Below are positions 17,172 through 28,146 of a DNA stretch of 64,000 nt, piece by piece. Source of the DNA: Bordetella genomosp. 2 (lineage in GTDB: Bacteria > Pseudomonadota > Gammaproteobacteria > Burkholderiales > Burkholderiaceae_B); the NCBI RefSeq assembly GCF_002261345.1, contig NZ_NEVT01000006.1, forward strand, positions 124,001 to 188,000, given 5' to 3'. The first letter of the stretch is position 1. Each line of letters starts with the position of its first letter. Under the pieces are notes generated by a model, which did not search any database, was not told the DNA's origin, and was given only the letters and a program-made list of their open reading frames with translations. Position numbers and translations under genes: made by a program.

Positions 17172-18527
17172 CTACAGCGCGGCGCGCAGCGCGGCGACGG
17201 TGTTGCGCAGGTCTTCCTCCGTATGCTGGCACGATACGAAGAAGCGCAAGCGGGCCGATTTTTCCGGTACGGCCGGGTACAGGATGGGTTGCACGTTGAT
17301 GCCGCGCTCGAACAAGGCGGCCGACAGGCGCGCGGCCCTCAGCGAACTGGCGGTGATGGCGGGAACGACCGCGAAGCCGGCGCTGCCGCCGGTGTCGATG
17401 CCGGCGGCCTGCGTCAATTCCAGGAAGTACCGGCCGCGCGCCTGCAGCGTGGCGACCCGTTCGGGCAACTCCTGCATGCGCCGCAGCGCGGCCAGCGAGG
17501 CGGCCGCCACGCTGGGAGGCATGCCGACGCTGTAGAGGAATCCTGGCGCCAGGAATTTCAGGTGTTCGACCAGTGCGGCCTCGCCGGCGATGTATCCGCC
17601 GCAGCCGGCCAGCGTCTTGCTGAGCGTGCCCATCCAGATGTCGACGTCCTTGCCGGCCAGTCCGAAGTGCTCGCGGATGCCATAGCCGCGCTTGCCCATG
17701 ACTCCCAGCGAATGGGCCTCGTCGACCATCAGGAAGGCCTTGTGGCGGCGCTTGATCTCGACGAAGCGCGGCAGGTCGGGGAAGTCCCCGTCCATGCTGT
17801 AGATGCCTTCGAGCACGATGAGGACCCGCTCGAACTGGTGCCGCTGGTCCTGCAGGATGGCGTCCAGGGCGGCCCAGTCGTTATGGGCGAAGGGCAGGCG
17901 GCGCGCGCCGGAGAGCTGGATGCCCTGCAGGACGCTGTTGTGGATGAGTTCGTCGTGCAGGACCAGGTCGCGCGGGCCGAACAAGTATCCGATAGTGGAT
18001 ACATTGGTGGCATGGCCGCTGACGAAGGTGACGGCGTCCTCGACTTCGTATACCTCGGCCAGGGCGCGTTCCAGCTCGCGATGGATGGGGCGCTCGCCCG
18101 ACACCAGCCGGCTGGCCGAGACCGAGGTGCCGTAGCGGTCGATCGCGTCCTTGGCGGCCTGGGCGACTACCGGGTCGCCCGACATGCCCAGGTAGTTGTA
18201 GCTGGCGTAGTTGATGTAGGGCTTGCCGCCGATGCGCGTGGCTGCGCTGGCGGTGGCTTCGTGCAGCTTGAAGAAGGGGCTGCGCACGCCCATGCGCGCC
18301 GCTCCTTCGTTCAGGATGCGCAGCTGCCGGTAGCCGGGATGCAGCTCGAAGCGGTAGTACTCCTCGGGGATCGCGCTGCGCTGGGCGGCAGGCCCGGACA
18401 TGGAGCGCGTCTCCTGTTCCTGGCCCGCTTGCCGCAGCTTGCGTTCGAGCGCCTGCTGAATCAGTTTGTCCTTGATGCTGGCGGACAGGCCAGGCAGTCC
18501 TTTCTTTGCTTGGCTCACGGTGCTCAA
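17172..18527 (-). CDS. 8-amino-7-oxononanoate synthase-like PLP enzyme (WcbT-like)
   Basis: 451 residues, alpha-oxoamine synthase family (AONS, KBL, serine palmitoyltransferase): PLP-dependent decarboxylative condensation of an acyl thioester with an amino acid. Visible: YNYLGMSGDP, the glycine-rich GTSVSASRLVSG, VDEAHSLGVMG with the PLP-binding Asp, and GTLSKTLAGCGGY with the Schiff-base Lys at about residue 304. An N-terminal extension of ~60 residues precedes the core. Its ATG overlaps the PKS stop by 4 bp, so it is translationally coupled to the PKS. The likely role is to release the polyketide or fatty acyl chain by condensing it with an amino acid into a sphingoid-like amino ketone; this is inference from fold and context. 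It is not biotin synthesis: no bio genes are near. Confidence 0.8.
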   Translation of the reverse strand: MSTVSQAKKGLPGLSASIKDKLIQQALERKLRQAGQEQETRSMSGPAAQRSAIPEEYYRFELHPGYRQLRILNEGAARMGVRSPFFKLHEATASAATRIGGKPYINYASYNYLGMSGDPVVAQAAKDAIDRYGTSVSASRLVSGERPIHRELERALAEVYEVEDAVTFVSGHATNVSTIGYLFGPRDLVLHDELIHNSVLQGIQLSGARRLPFAHNDWAALDAILQDQRHQFERVLIVLEGIYSMDGDFPDLPRFVEIKRRHKAFLMVDEAHSLGVMGKRGYGIREHFGLAGKDVDIWMGTLSKTLAGCGGYIAGEAALVEHLKFLAPGFLYSVGMPPSVAAASLAALRRMQELPERVATLQARGRYFLELTQAAGIDTGGSAGFAVVPAITASSLRAARLSAALFERGINVQPILYPAVPEKSARLRFFVSCQHTEEDLRNTVAALRAAL

Positions 18528-21500
18528 TGGATCATCCGCTGTTTCGGCGCGCCGGCCTCGAGTTCGCTGGCAAATTTCGCCATGAGTTCGCTGGGCACTT
18601 CATCGGTATGCTGCGAGACGACATGCTCGACCTGCGCCAGCAGCGTGTCCTGCGCGGGCGTTTCGCCGTCGTTGCGCAGTAGCTGGATCAGCCTGCCCGC
18701 CAGTTTGACCAGCGTCGGGCTTTCGTTGAGCGCCATGACCGGCAGGCGAATGCCGAAGCGGTTTTCCAGGGCCACGACGAGTTCCACGCCCATCAGGGAA
18801 TCGAGGCCCATGTCATAGACCGACACGTCGGGGTTGATCTTGTCGGCCGGCACGCGCAGGATCTCGCCGACCTCGCTCTTGAGCATGTCGACGAACAATG
18901 GATGCAGCGCCTCGTCGTCCAGGGTGGCCAGCAGGTGGGCGATGTCCCGCGCGTCGCCTTCGTCTTCGCCGCTTTCGCCCGCATGGTGGGCGAGCATGCT
19001 GAACTTGGGCGTGGCGGCGCTCGGCAGGAAGCGTCGCAAGGCGCGCCAGTCGAGTTCCAGCACGCCCAGGCCGCTGGCGTTGGCCAGCAGCATGTCTTCC
19101 AGCGCCCGCAGCGCGATGTCGGAGGCCAGTGCCGCGCCGCCCATGCGGCTTTGCAGGGCATCCTTGACTTTCTTGTTGCGGGCCAGGTAGCCGACGTCGT
19201 CGATGGCGCCCCAGCGCACGCAGGTGGCCGGCAGGCCCAGCGAGCGGCGCTGGCGCGCCAGGCTCTCCAGCCAGTTGTTGGCCGCCACGTAGTTGGCCTG
19301 TCCGGGGTTGCCGAACAGGGTGGTGGCCGACGAGAAGATCACGAAGAAGTCCAGCGGCAGGCTGCGCGTGGCGGCATCCAGGTGCAAGGCGCCCAATATC
19401 TTGGGCGCCAGCACGCGCTGGATCTGCTCGGCCGTGGCGCCGCGCACCAGGCCGTCGTCGATCACCATGGCGGCATGCACGATTCCCTTGACTGGCGGCA
19501 TGGCCTGGCTCAGGTCCTGCAGCAGCGCGGCCACTGCCGGCGCGTCGGTCACGTCGCAAGCGGCGGCGTGGACGGCCACGCCGCGAGCCTGGAGGGCGGC
19601 GATGGCCTGCTGGGCGGTGTCGGAGACAGGGCCGCTGCGGCTGATCAGCGCCAGGTGGCGGGCGCCCTTGTCGGCCAGCCACTGGGCGGTGCGCAGGCCG
19701 AAGCCGCTCAGGCCGCCGGTGACCAGGTATGTCGCCTGGGCCGGCAGGGAGAGCCCGGCGGGTTCGCCCTGGGGCGGCGAGGCCACATGTGCCTGGCGAA
19801 TGCCATTGCGGTAGGTGATGACGATCTTGCCGATCTGGCGCGCCTGTTGCATGTAGCGGAACGCGTCGACGATGTCGTTGGCATCGAATTCCTGGTAGGG
19901 CAGCGGATGCAGCACACCCTCGGCGAAGAGCTCCATCATCTCGCCGAACAGGCGGCGCGTCAGGGCGGGGCGCTCGTGCATCAGCTGGTCGGCGTCGATG
20001 CCGAAATAGCTGATGTTGTTGCGGAATGGGCGCAAGCCGATGCGCGTGTTCTCGTAGAAATCGCGCTTGCCCAGTTCGAGGAAACGGCCAAAGGGTTTCA
20101 GCACGCGCAGGTTGCGGTTGATGGCTTCGCCGGCCAGCGAGTTGAGCACCACGTCCACGCCCCGCCCGCCGGTGTCGGCCAGGATCTCGTCGGCGTAGGC
20201 GAGCGAGCGCGAGTCGTAGATATGCTGCACGCCCAACAGGCGCAGGAAGTCGCGCTTTTCCTCCGAACCGGCGGTCGCGTAGATTTCCGCGCCGCGCCAT
20301 TGCGCGAACTGGATGGCGGCGATGCCCACGCCGCCGGCGGCGCCGTGGATCAGCACTTTTTCGCCTTCTTCGAGCTGGGCCAGGTGGTGCAGCGCGTAGT
20401 AGACGGTGAAGAAGGTGCTGGGAATGGTGGCGGCCGCCTCGAACGAGATGCCCGGCGGAATGCGCGCGATGGCGCTCGATTTGGTCAATACCCGGTTGGC
20501 GAAACTGGCCGGGCCAAAGCCCACCACGGCATCGCCCGGGCGGTAGTCGCCATCGGCCTGGGAGCCGACGCGCACCACCGTGCCGGCGAATTCCAGGCCC
20601 AGCGTCGGGCCGGCAAAGCCATTCTCGATGGCTTCGTCCGACAGCAAGCCGAGGGCATACATCACGTCACGGAAGTTCAGCCCGGTGGCATGCACCTGGA
20701 TTTCCAGCTCGTCGTCGGCGGGCGTCGCTTCCGGCGCGGCTTCCCAGCGCAGGTTGCGCAGCTGGCCGGGGAATTCGAAGCCCAGCCGCACGGCGGTGTC
20801 CGCGCCGGCCGGCTCCGCCAGCCCGGCGGGGCGAGGTACGGTGCGCAGGCGCGGCACATAGCGCCGGCCCTGCGCGGTGAGCGCGGCTTCTTGTTCGGCG
20901 TCGGGCCAGCGCAGCTCGCGCTCCAGCGCGTCAAGGACGGCGTCGGCGACCGGAGCGCCGGCGGGCAGGTCGAGCAGGCGCACGCCGAATTGCCCGGCCT
21001 CGTTCATCATGGTGCGACCGTAGCCCCACAATACGGCATCGTCTGCGCTGGCCGCTGCCGCGCCGGCGCCTGCCAGGTGCTGCGCCGCGCCGCAGGTCAG
21101 CAACCACAGCGTGGCGGCGCTGCCGCTGCGCTCCAGGGCCTGGAATGCGGCGGCTGCCAGGGCGCAGCGGCGCACCTGGTTGTGCAGCACATCATCGGGG
21201 GTGTCCGCCGGGGATGCCAGTCCGTCGAGGTGGACAATGCCGTCCAGGCGCGCCAGTTGCGACTTGGCCTGCGAGAGTACGGCGTCGAACTTGGCGGGAT
21301 CGGCATTGCGCTGGATGACCGTGCGGTGGCCGGCGGCGGCGAGGCGCGCCGACAGGGCCGCGGCCAGGCCGGCGTCGGCATCTGCCGCGCCGGTCAGCAG
21401 CAGCCAGCCCGTCGGTGCCGGGGCCGCCTGCGCGGCCGGGGCGGCGGCGAGTCGGTCGGCGGGGGCCGCCAAGTCGCCGGCGGCCGCCGCCAGCAGATAA

Positions 21501-24500
21501 GGGCCGGTCAGCGTGCCGGGAGCGAATTCCAGCAGCGGGCCGCAGGTCCAGCCGGGCTGTTGCGTGATCGCGTCCTGCCAATAGCGGGCGGGATACTGGC
21601 ACGAGGCTTTGCCGTGGTCGTCGGTGCCGGCGGTCCACCAACTGGCGTCGGCGCCCGCAATGAAGTCGAGCCAAGCCATGGGATGCATGGCCGCCAGCAA
21701 CAGCGTGCCGCCGGCTTTCAGATGCGTCTGGGCGTATTGCAGGCTGCGCTGGGCGTCGTCGGCATTGGCGTTGTCGGCATGCAGGATGACCAGGTCGTGG
21801 AGCCGCCGATCGGACTCCTCGTTGTCGGATCCGATCAAGTCGTACGCGGTTTGCGGGTAGGCATCCAGCAGACGCTGAGCCTGCTCGAGGGCGCCGGCCG
21901 AGGTCGAGGCGTAGCGATAGTCGGACAGGTCGGTGTCGAGCACCGCATGGCAGTCGACCGCGAAAGCGGGCGCGTGGGCGCTGATTTCCAGCACGCCCAG
22001 GCGCGCGCCGGCGGGCAGGGATGCCTGGGTGCGTGCCAGCAGGACCTGCAAGGCGCTGCCCAGCCGTTGGCGCGCCTCGGCGCCGAAGATCTGCCGGACC
22101 AGGGCCGCGGGCGAGGCGTCTTGCGGGCAGATGTCGGCCAGCTTGGCATGTCCCTGCAGCAGAGCCGGCAGGTGCAGGCCGATACGGCCCACGGCATGGA
22201 CGATATGCGCGTAGTCGGGATATTCGCGCACCAGGCTGTTCCAGATATCGACCACGCCGGGCGCGCCGTCGTCCTGGTCGCGCACGGCCCAGCCGGAGGG
22301 GGTGCGTTCCAGCAGGCCGGCATCGGTGGCGCGAGCCAGCAAGTGGTTCAGCAGGGCGGCCGAGTCAGGCGCGGCCTGGCGGCAGCGCTCGATCGCGTCG
22401 TCGTAGATATGGCCACTGCCGCCGAGTTCGCGTAGCGCCTGTACCAGGAAACGGTCGCACAGGCTGTCGAGCAATGGCTCGATTTCATGGGCGTAGCGCG
22501 CATGCGTGCCGTCCTGCGCGGCGCCTGCGGCTGCCGCCGCCAGGGCATCGGCGGCCGCGACCGCATCCAGGATGCTCGCGCGACTTTGCGCGTCGTGAGC
22601 GTGCGGGCAGGGCACGCCCGGGTCGTCGAGGAAGTCCAGCGTGCCGGCGTTGGCCTTGGACAGGCGTATGCTGCGAAAGCGCGCTTCGCGCACCGCGGCG
22701 ATCTGCTCGCCCTCGGCGTTGAACAGCGCGAACTCGGCCGTCAGCGAATGCGGGCCGCGCCGCAGCAGCCGGGCGCGCACCAGGCGCGGGGCGCCTCGGT
22801 CGGTGCGTAGCGCCAACCGGCCAATCTTGGCGGGCACGAAGGCCACCCCGCGGCCCATGGCCGGGTCGTCGCGCAGCAACTGGATGATCAACTGGAAGGT
22901 GCAGTCGAGCAGGGCCGGGTGCAGATGGCTTTGCTCAAGCTGGGCCTGGACGTCCGCCGATGGCTCCAGGACGGCCAGCACGCTGTCGCGGTCTTCGTTC
23001 CAGCCGTGCTTGACGGCGCGGAAGGCCGCGCCATAGTCCAGCCCGACGGCGCGCGTCAACAATGCATGGGTTTCGCCGGTGAAGTCATGGGCCCGCTCGG
23101 GCAGCTGGAGCGCAGCGTCGTTCAACAAGGCCTGGCCGGGCTCGCGCAACACCCGGCCGACCGCATGCAGGGCCCATGGCTCGGTGCTGCCCAGGTCCTT
23201 GCCCTGGATGCGCAAGCCGCCGTCGGCGATATCCAGGCTGCACCGGATGCGTTTCGAGGGAGAGGCCGCCAGCAGCAGGGGCGCGCGTATCTCCAGCTCT
23301 TCGATTTCGGCGTATGGGCCAGGCTGCCATTGCAGCGCCGCGGCCAGGGCCATTTCGGCGAACCCCGTGCCGGGAAAGACGACTGCATCCCCGACGACGT
23401 GGTCGGCCAGCCAGGGGCACAGCGCCGTATCGAGCTGGTTTTCCCACAGGCCTTCGTGTTGCCGCAACGGGTAGCCCAGCAGGGGATGCACCTTGGCGCG
23501 CTGCAATTGGCCCAGGGATTCGGGCGTGACAGGGTGCCAATGCCGTTCGCGCTGCCAGGGATAGGCGGGCAGGGCGACGTGGCGGCCTGCCCACGGGAAA
23601 AGGTCCTGCCAGTCGACCTGGGCGCCGCTCAGCAAGGCCTGGCCGGCGGTTTCGCGGATTTTTGCGGGTTCGTCGTTGCCGCGGCTCGCGGTGATGAGTA
23701 CCCGGCCCTTGCGATCTGCAGCTGCGAGGCTGTCGTTGACGTACGAGCGCAGCACGGGGTGCGGACCGACTTCGATGAACACGTTGTCGCCGCGCGCCAC
23801 CAGGGCGTCCACGGCTTGCTGGAAGCGCACGGGTTCGCGGACGTTGCGCCACCAATAGTCGGCGTCCAGCTGCCGGCCGTCCAGCCGCTCGCCGGCGATG
23901 GTGGAATAGAACGGCACGTGCCCGGACTGGGGGTGCAGATTCTCCAGCGCCTGCCGCAATCCTGGCCGGATGGCGTCCATGGCGGCACTGTGGAAGGCGT
24001 AGTCGAGATCCAGGCGTTTATAGAAAACGCGGCGTTCGGCCAGGACTCCCTCGACCGTCGCCATGGCGGCCGGGTCGCCCGCCAGTGTCGCGCCGCGCCC
24101 GCTGTTGAAGCCGGCGACGCACACCGCGCCGGTGAGCTGCAGTTCGGCCAGCAACGCCTGGGCGGTGCCGCCGTCGATGCCGACTGCCGCCATGCAGCCC
24201 TGGCCTTTCGTGGTGCCTTGCAAGCGGCTGCGATGGAAAATGACCTGCACGGCGTCGGCCATCGAAAGCGCGCCGCAAGCCCAGGCCGCAGCCACTTCGC
24301 CCACACTGTGGCCGACCACCGCGCTGGGCAGGATGCCGCGTTGCGCCAGCATGCGCGTGATGCCCACCTGGATGGCGAACAAGGCGGGCTGGGCGATTTC
24401 CGTACGCTCGTACTGGTTGGCGCTTTCGGCGCGTGCCAGTTCGTCGGCAAGCCGGTAGCCGGCCAGCGGCGCAAAGAGGTTGTCGATTTCGTGCACGGCT

Positions 24501-26169
24501 TCGGCGAAGACCGGCTCGGCCAGCAGTTGCCGGCCCATGCCGGCCCATTGCGAGCCGTTGCCCGAATACACGAACACCGGCCCCTGGGCATTGGCGACGG
24601 CGCTGCCGGTGGCCACGCTGTAGCGGGGCGCGTTGTCGTCGGCGAACTGGCTGAGGGCCTGCGCGATGCTTTCGCTGTCAGTGCCGTACACGACGGCGCG
24701 TTCGGCGTGCCATTCGCGCCGCATGACGGAGTGATAGGCGATGTCGTACAAGGCGCGCGCCGGTTGCCCCTGCAGCACGCCGGCCAGGTGGCGGGCGCTG
24801 GCCCGCAGGGCCTCGGTGGTCTTGCCGGAGACGATGACCGGCACGGCGGCCGTGTTGGCCAGCTTGTCCGCCGGATCGGCATCCGGCTCGGGGGGGGGCT
24901 TTGCAGAATGACGTGCGCATTGGCGCCGCCGAACCCGAACGAGTTCACCCCGATGGTCAACGGCCCTTCGCGGCGCAGTGGGTAGTTCTGTGTAGCAATC
25001 TCGATGTTCCAGCCATCGAAGTCGATTGCCGGATTGGGATTCCGGACGCCGATGGTGGCCGGTACGGTGCGATGTTGCAGGCTGTAGATGGCCTTGACCA
25101 GGCCTGCGACGCCGGACGCCGCTTCCAGGTGTCCCAGGTTGCTCTTGACCGAGCCGATCGGCAGCGGGTTGCCGGGCCCCCGCGGCTGTCCCAGCGCGGC
25201 CCCGATGGCGCGCGTTTCGACCGGATCGCCGACCGCGGTGCCGGTGCCGTGCGCTTCCAGATAATCGATTTCAGTGACGGGGATGCCGGCCTTTTCATAG
25301 ACTTGCTGCATCAGCGCGATCTGCGCGTCGGCATTGGGCACGGTCAGGCCGGACTTGCGGCCGTCGGTATTGACGGCACTTCCCGGGATTACCGCCAGGA
25401 TATGGTTGCCGTCGGCCACGGCCTGGTCGTAGTCCTTGAGCAGGAACAGGCCCCCGCCTTCGGAACGTACATAGCCGTCGCCCGATGCGTCGAAGACCTT
25501 GCAGCGTCCTTCGGGCGAAAGCATCGATGCTTTCGAGAAGGTAATGAAACCGTAGGGATGCAGGTGCAGGCTGACGCCGCCGGCGATCGCCAGGCTGGTT
25601 TCACCGGTGACGATGGCACGGCACGCCTGGTGGAACGCCACCAGGGACGAGGAGCAGGCGGTATCCACCGCCATGCTGGGTCCATGCAGGTCGAACAGGT
25701 AGGACAGGCGGTTGGCGGCGATGCTCGACGTGTTGCCGGTGGCCATCGAAGCGTCGATCGCACCGGTATCGTCGGACAGGCGGTAGGAATAATCCGCGCT
25801 CGCAATGCCGATATAAACCCCGCAATCGCTGCCCCGCAGGCTGGATGGCTTGATTCCGGCGTGTTCGATGGCTTCCCAGCACAACTCCAGCAACAGGCGC
25901 TGCTGGGGGTCCATCAACGCGGCCTCGCGCGGGGAAATGCCGAAAAAGTGCGCATCAAAGCCCGACACGTCGCCGATCGAGCCGGCGGCGAAAGTGTAGG
26001 CGGTGCCGGGGTGGTCCTTGGCGGGATGCAGGTAAGCGTCCTGTTGCCAGCGATCGGGGTCGACTTCGGTGACCAGGTCGCGCCCGGCCAGCAGGTCGGC
26101 CCAGTACCGATCGGTATTGGTTTGCGGGAACCGGAACGACAGCCCCACGACGGCAACGCGCTTTGCCAT
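18524..26169 (-). pseudogene. Reducing type I polyketide synthase (WcbR-like), out of frame at a C9 tract
   Basis: Would be 2,548 residues if the frame were restored. Domains with rough positions: KS (active Cys ~172 in DTACSSSLVAFH; EAHGTGT; KSNLGHLEAASG); AT (~619, GHSVGEVAAAW); DH (~900, LADHVVGDAVVFPGTGF); a degenerate methyltransferase-like segment (~1420); ER (~1943, LIHGAAGGVGIAA); KR (~2149, TYLVTGGLSGFG); ACP (~2456, MGLDSLMG). A fully reducing set, suited to making a saturated chain like a fatty acid. The KS frame passes into nonsense at a run of nine C; the AT-to-ACP frame continues from the other side, and 10 or 7 C joins them. Start ATG 26169 has GGAAG 7 nt upstream. First gene of the capsule lipid operon; the next gene overlaps its stop. 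Confidence 0.85.
24890..24898 (-). repeat. Homopolymer C9 tract joining the KS and AT frames of the PKS
   Basis: Nine C on the coding strand, read Ser-Pro-Pro-Pro-Ser in the KS frame. With nine the frame is wrong; ten or seven gives Ser-Pro-Pro-Pro-Glu-Pro-Asp-Ala and continues into the AT domain. Position and length fit a contingency tract that turns the gene on and off. Confidence 0.85.
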
Positions 26170-26733
26170 GTATTTCTTCCTTCGAACAACAGCTCTCGAG
26201 AGCTTCTTGATTTTCTTTTGTTAGGGACAGACGACTCAGGGGCCGGGCGCCATGGCGCGGGGCGGGCTGGGTCTACAGGCAATGACCAGAAGAGCGGCCG
26301 CTTCGGGGCGGCTTGGCGGATAGGAGATGCAAAGATTCCTTGAACGGTAGGGAGCAGGATTTTTCCGGGACGCCGGCATTTGCTGCGTTGCCCGCGCCAA
26401 AGGAAAGCGACTCGGCCATTATGGTCAGGTTGTCCGAAGAATTCGAGAGTCAGATTTTACTGTTTATAGTGCGAATGGAAGACAGGTGGCGATGCTTGGC
26501 AAAATACAGATACAAAACGCTGCGGAATGCCCAAGGAATTGCAGCCAACTGCGCAAATTTTCCCGGATTTCCCCGATTTATACGATTTCTATACGCCGCG
26601 CCGCCTTTATTGACTAGCTGCTTATTGCAAATCATGTAACCAAATGAACAAAAAACAGGGAAAACAGCGTGGCGGGAAATCCCGCGTTTCGATTATCCCG
26701 GCCTTGCTGTTGCATCGCAACAATTGTTCTCCA
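26170..26733. promoter_or_regulatory. Upstream region of the PKS operon
   Basis: 564 bp with no gene that I support (short frames on either strand lack family features). It becomes AT-rich near 26440-26660. A weak minus-strand sigma-70 candidate is TAGTCA (26611-26616), 17 bp, TATAGA (26588-26593). It would leave a leader of about 410 nt, so confidence is low. Confidence 0.3.
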
Positions 26734-26782
26734 TAAAAAGAGGCCCGGATGGGCCTCGAATGCCGGCCTGTTGGCCGGCATT
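26734..26782 (-). terminator. Double-hairpin Rho-independent terminator after the orphan LivK-like gene
   Basis: On the minus strand, AATGCCGGCC-AACA-GGCCGGCATT is followed by GAGGCCC-ATCC-GGGCCTC and five T. The second hairpin is a classic terminator. It also shields the capsule operon from read-through. Confidence 0.9.
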
Positions 26783-26805
26783 AATAAGATGGCGGAAGCC
26801 GGAGT

Positions 26806-27933
26806 TTATTTAAAGGCCGTCTTGCTGCCGTCCTTGTGCCAGGTGAATACCTGGAATTCGAAATCGTTCAGGTCCCCTTGCTTGTTCCAGGACGTCTTGC
26901 CGATGGGGGTGTCGAACGAATTGGCGTGCAGATACTCGGCGACCTTGGTGGGGTCGGTGCTGCCCGCGCCCTTGATGCCTTCGGCGATGACCTGGGTGGC
27001 CGCGTAGGCCGTCAGCTGGAACGCGCCGCCGGCATTGCGCTTCTTGGCTTCGAAAGCCTTGACGATTTCGGCGTTGGCGGGATTCTGGGTGAAATCGGCG
27101 GGCAGGGTCAGCAGCATGCCTTCGACGGCGTCGCCGGCGATGGCGTTGATGTCGGGGTTGCCGACGCCTTCCGGCCCCATGAACTTGGCATTCACGCCTT
27201 GTTCGTGGGCCTGGCGCAGCAGCAGGCCCATTTCGGGATGGTAGCCGCCGTAGTAGACGAAATCGACGTTATTCGACTTGAGTTTGGTGATGACGGCGGA
27301 ATAGTCGCTGTCGCCGGCATTGATGCCCTCGAACATCACGACTTTGACGCCGCCTTTCTCGAGGTTGTCCCTGACCGCCGTGGCGATGCCCTGGCCATAG
27401 GACTGCTTGTCGTGCAGGACGGCGACCGTCTTGGGCTTGATTTTTTCCAGGACGAACTTGGCGGCGGCCGGGCCTTGCTGGTCGTCGCGGCCGATGGTGC
27501 GGAAGATGAACTCGTAGTTCTTGCCGTCGGTCAGGGCGGGCGAGGTGGCCGAAGGGGTCACCATGACCACGCCTTCATTGTTGTAGACGTCGGCGGCGGC
27601 AATGGTGGCGCCGGAGCAGACGTGGCCGACGACGAAGCCGATTTCGTCGTTGACGACCCGGTTGGCGGCGACCGGGCCCTGCTTGGGTTCGCAGCCGTCG
27701 TCGATCACCACGGTTTCCAGCTTCTTGCCGTCGATGCCGCCCGCGGCGTTGATGCGCTCGACCGCGGTGTCGACCCCTTCGCGCACCATGGCGCCATATT
27801 GGGTAACAGGGCCGGTGGTGGGGCCGACCACGGCGATCTTGATGCTTTGCGCCTGTGCGCCGGCCGCGCAGGCCAGGCCCGCCGCCAGGCCCAGCGCGGC
27901 CAGGACCGGCGTGAGGCGGAATGCTTGTTTCAT
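26806..27933 (-). CDS. Branched-chain amino acid ABC transporter substrate-binding protein, orphan LivK-like
   Basis: 375-residue periplasmic binding protein of the LivJ/LivK (Peripla_BP_6) family. Signal peptide MKQAFRLTPVLAALGLAAGL with cleavage after AGAQA, then SIKIAVVGPTTGPVTQYGA. It shares DDGCEPKQ, HVCSG, RTIGRDDQQGP and MFEGIN-GDSDYSAVITKLK with the LivJ at 34921, so the two are paralogues. No permease or ATPase gene adjoins it; it may deliver ligand to the LivHMGF complex encoded 8 kb away. ATG 27933 has AAAGGAG 8 nt upstream, whereas the longer frame to 28005 has no site. Ends in a double-hairpin terminator. Confidence 0.9.
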   Translation of the reverse strand: MKQAFRLTPVLAALGLAAGLACAAGAQAQSIKIAVVGPTTGPVTQYGAMVREGVDTAVERINAAGGIDGKKLETVVIDDGCEPKQGPVAANRVVNDEIGFVVGHVCSGATIAAADVYNNEGVVMVTPSATSPALTDGKNYEFIFRTIGRDDQQGPAAAKFVLEKIKPKTVAVLHDKQSYGQGIATAVRDNLEKGGVKVVMFEGINAGDSDYSAVITKLKSNNVDFVYYGGYHPEMGLLLRQAHEQGVNAKFMGPEGVGNPDINAIAGDAVEGMLLTLPADFTQNPANAEIVKAFEAKKRNAGGAFQLTAYAATQVIAEGIKGAGSTDPTKVAEYLHANSFDTPIGKTSWNKQGDLNDFEFQVFTWHKDGSKTAFK

Positions 27934-28146
27934 GGGGAATCTCCTTTGCGTCGTTATATAAGCCTGGCGCCCGCTGGGCGCCGCGAGGCTTGTGGTGGCA
28001 AGCATACCTGAAAGCCAGCTTGATTTGCGTCGGCGGGGTAGACAATCCGCGGCGATTGGGCGATGGTCGCTTTATGCGCATCCGCGTATATGCAAAAGAC
28101 GATTTGTTCGTTTGCCTTCATAAGGCAGCAGGGCATTATTGACGCC

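Noticed and set aside
17172-18527. Biotin synthesis gene bioF
   Set aside because: Family match, but no other bio gene is near and it is translationally coupled to a PKS, so a lipid role is more likely.
16509-18818. 769-codon plus-strand frame opposite the acyltransferase and PLP-enzyme genes
   Set aside because: Shadow frame; both minus-strand genes have catalytic motifs and coupled starts.
18902-22435. 1,177-codon plus-strand open frame opposite the PKS
   Set aside because: Antisense shadow of a GC-rich gene: composition of Arg, Gly, Ala and Gln typical of a reversed frame, no motifs. The minus strand has clear ER, KR and ACP motifs.
26313-26639. 108-codon plus-strand frame in the region upstream of the PKS
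   Set aside because: No ribosome site, no recognisable domain, and it lies in the AT-rich presumed promoter area.
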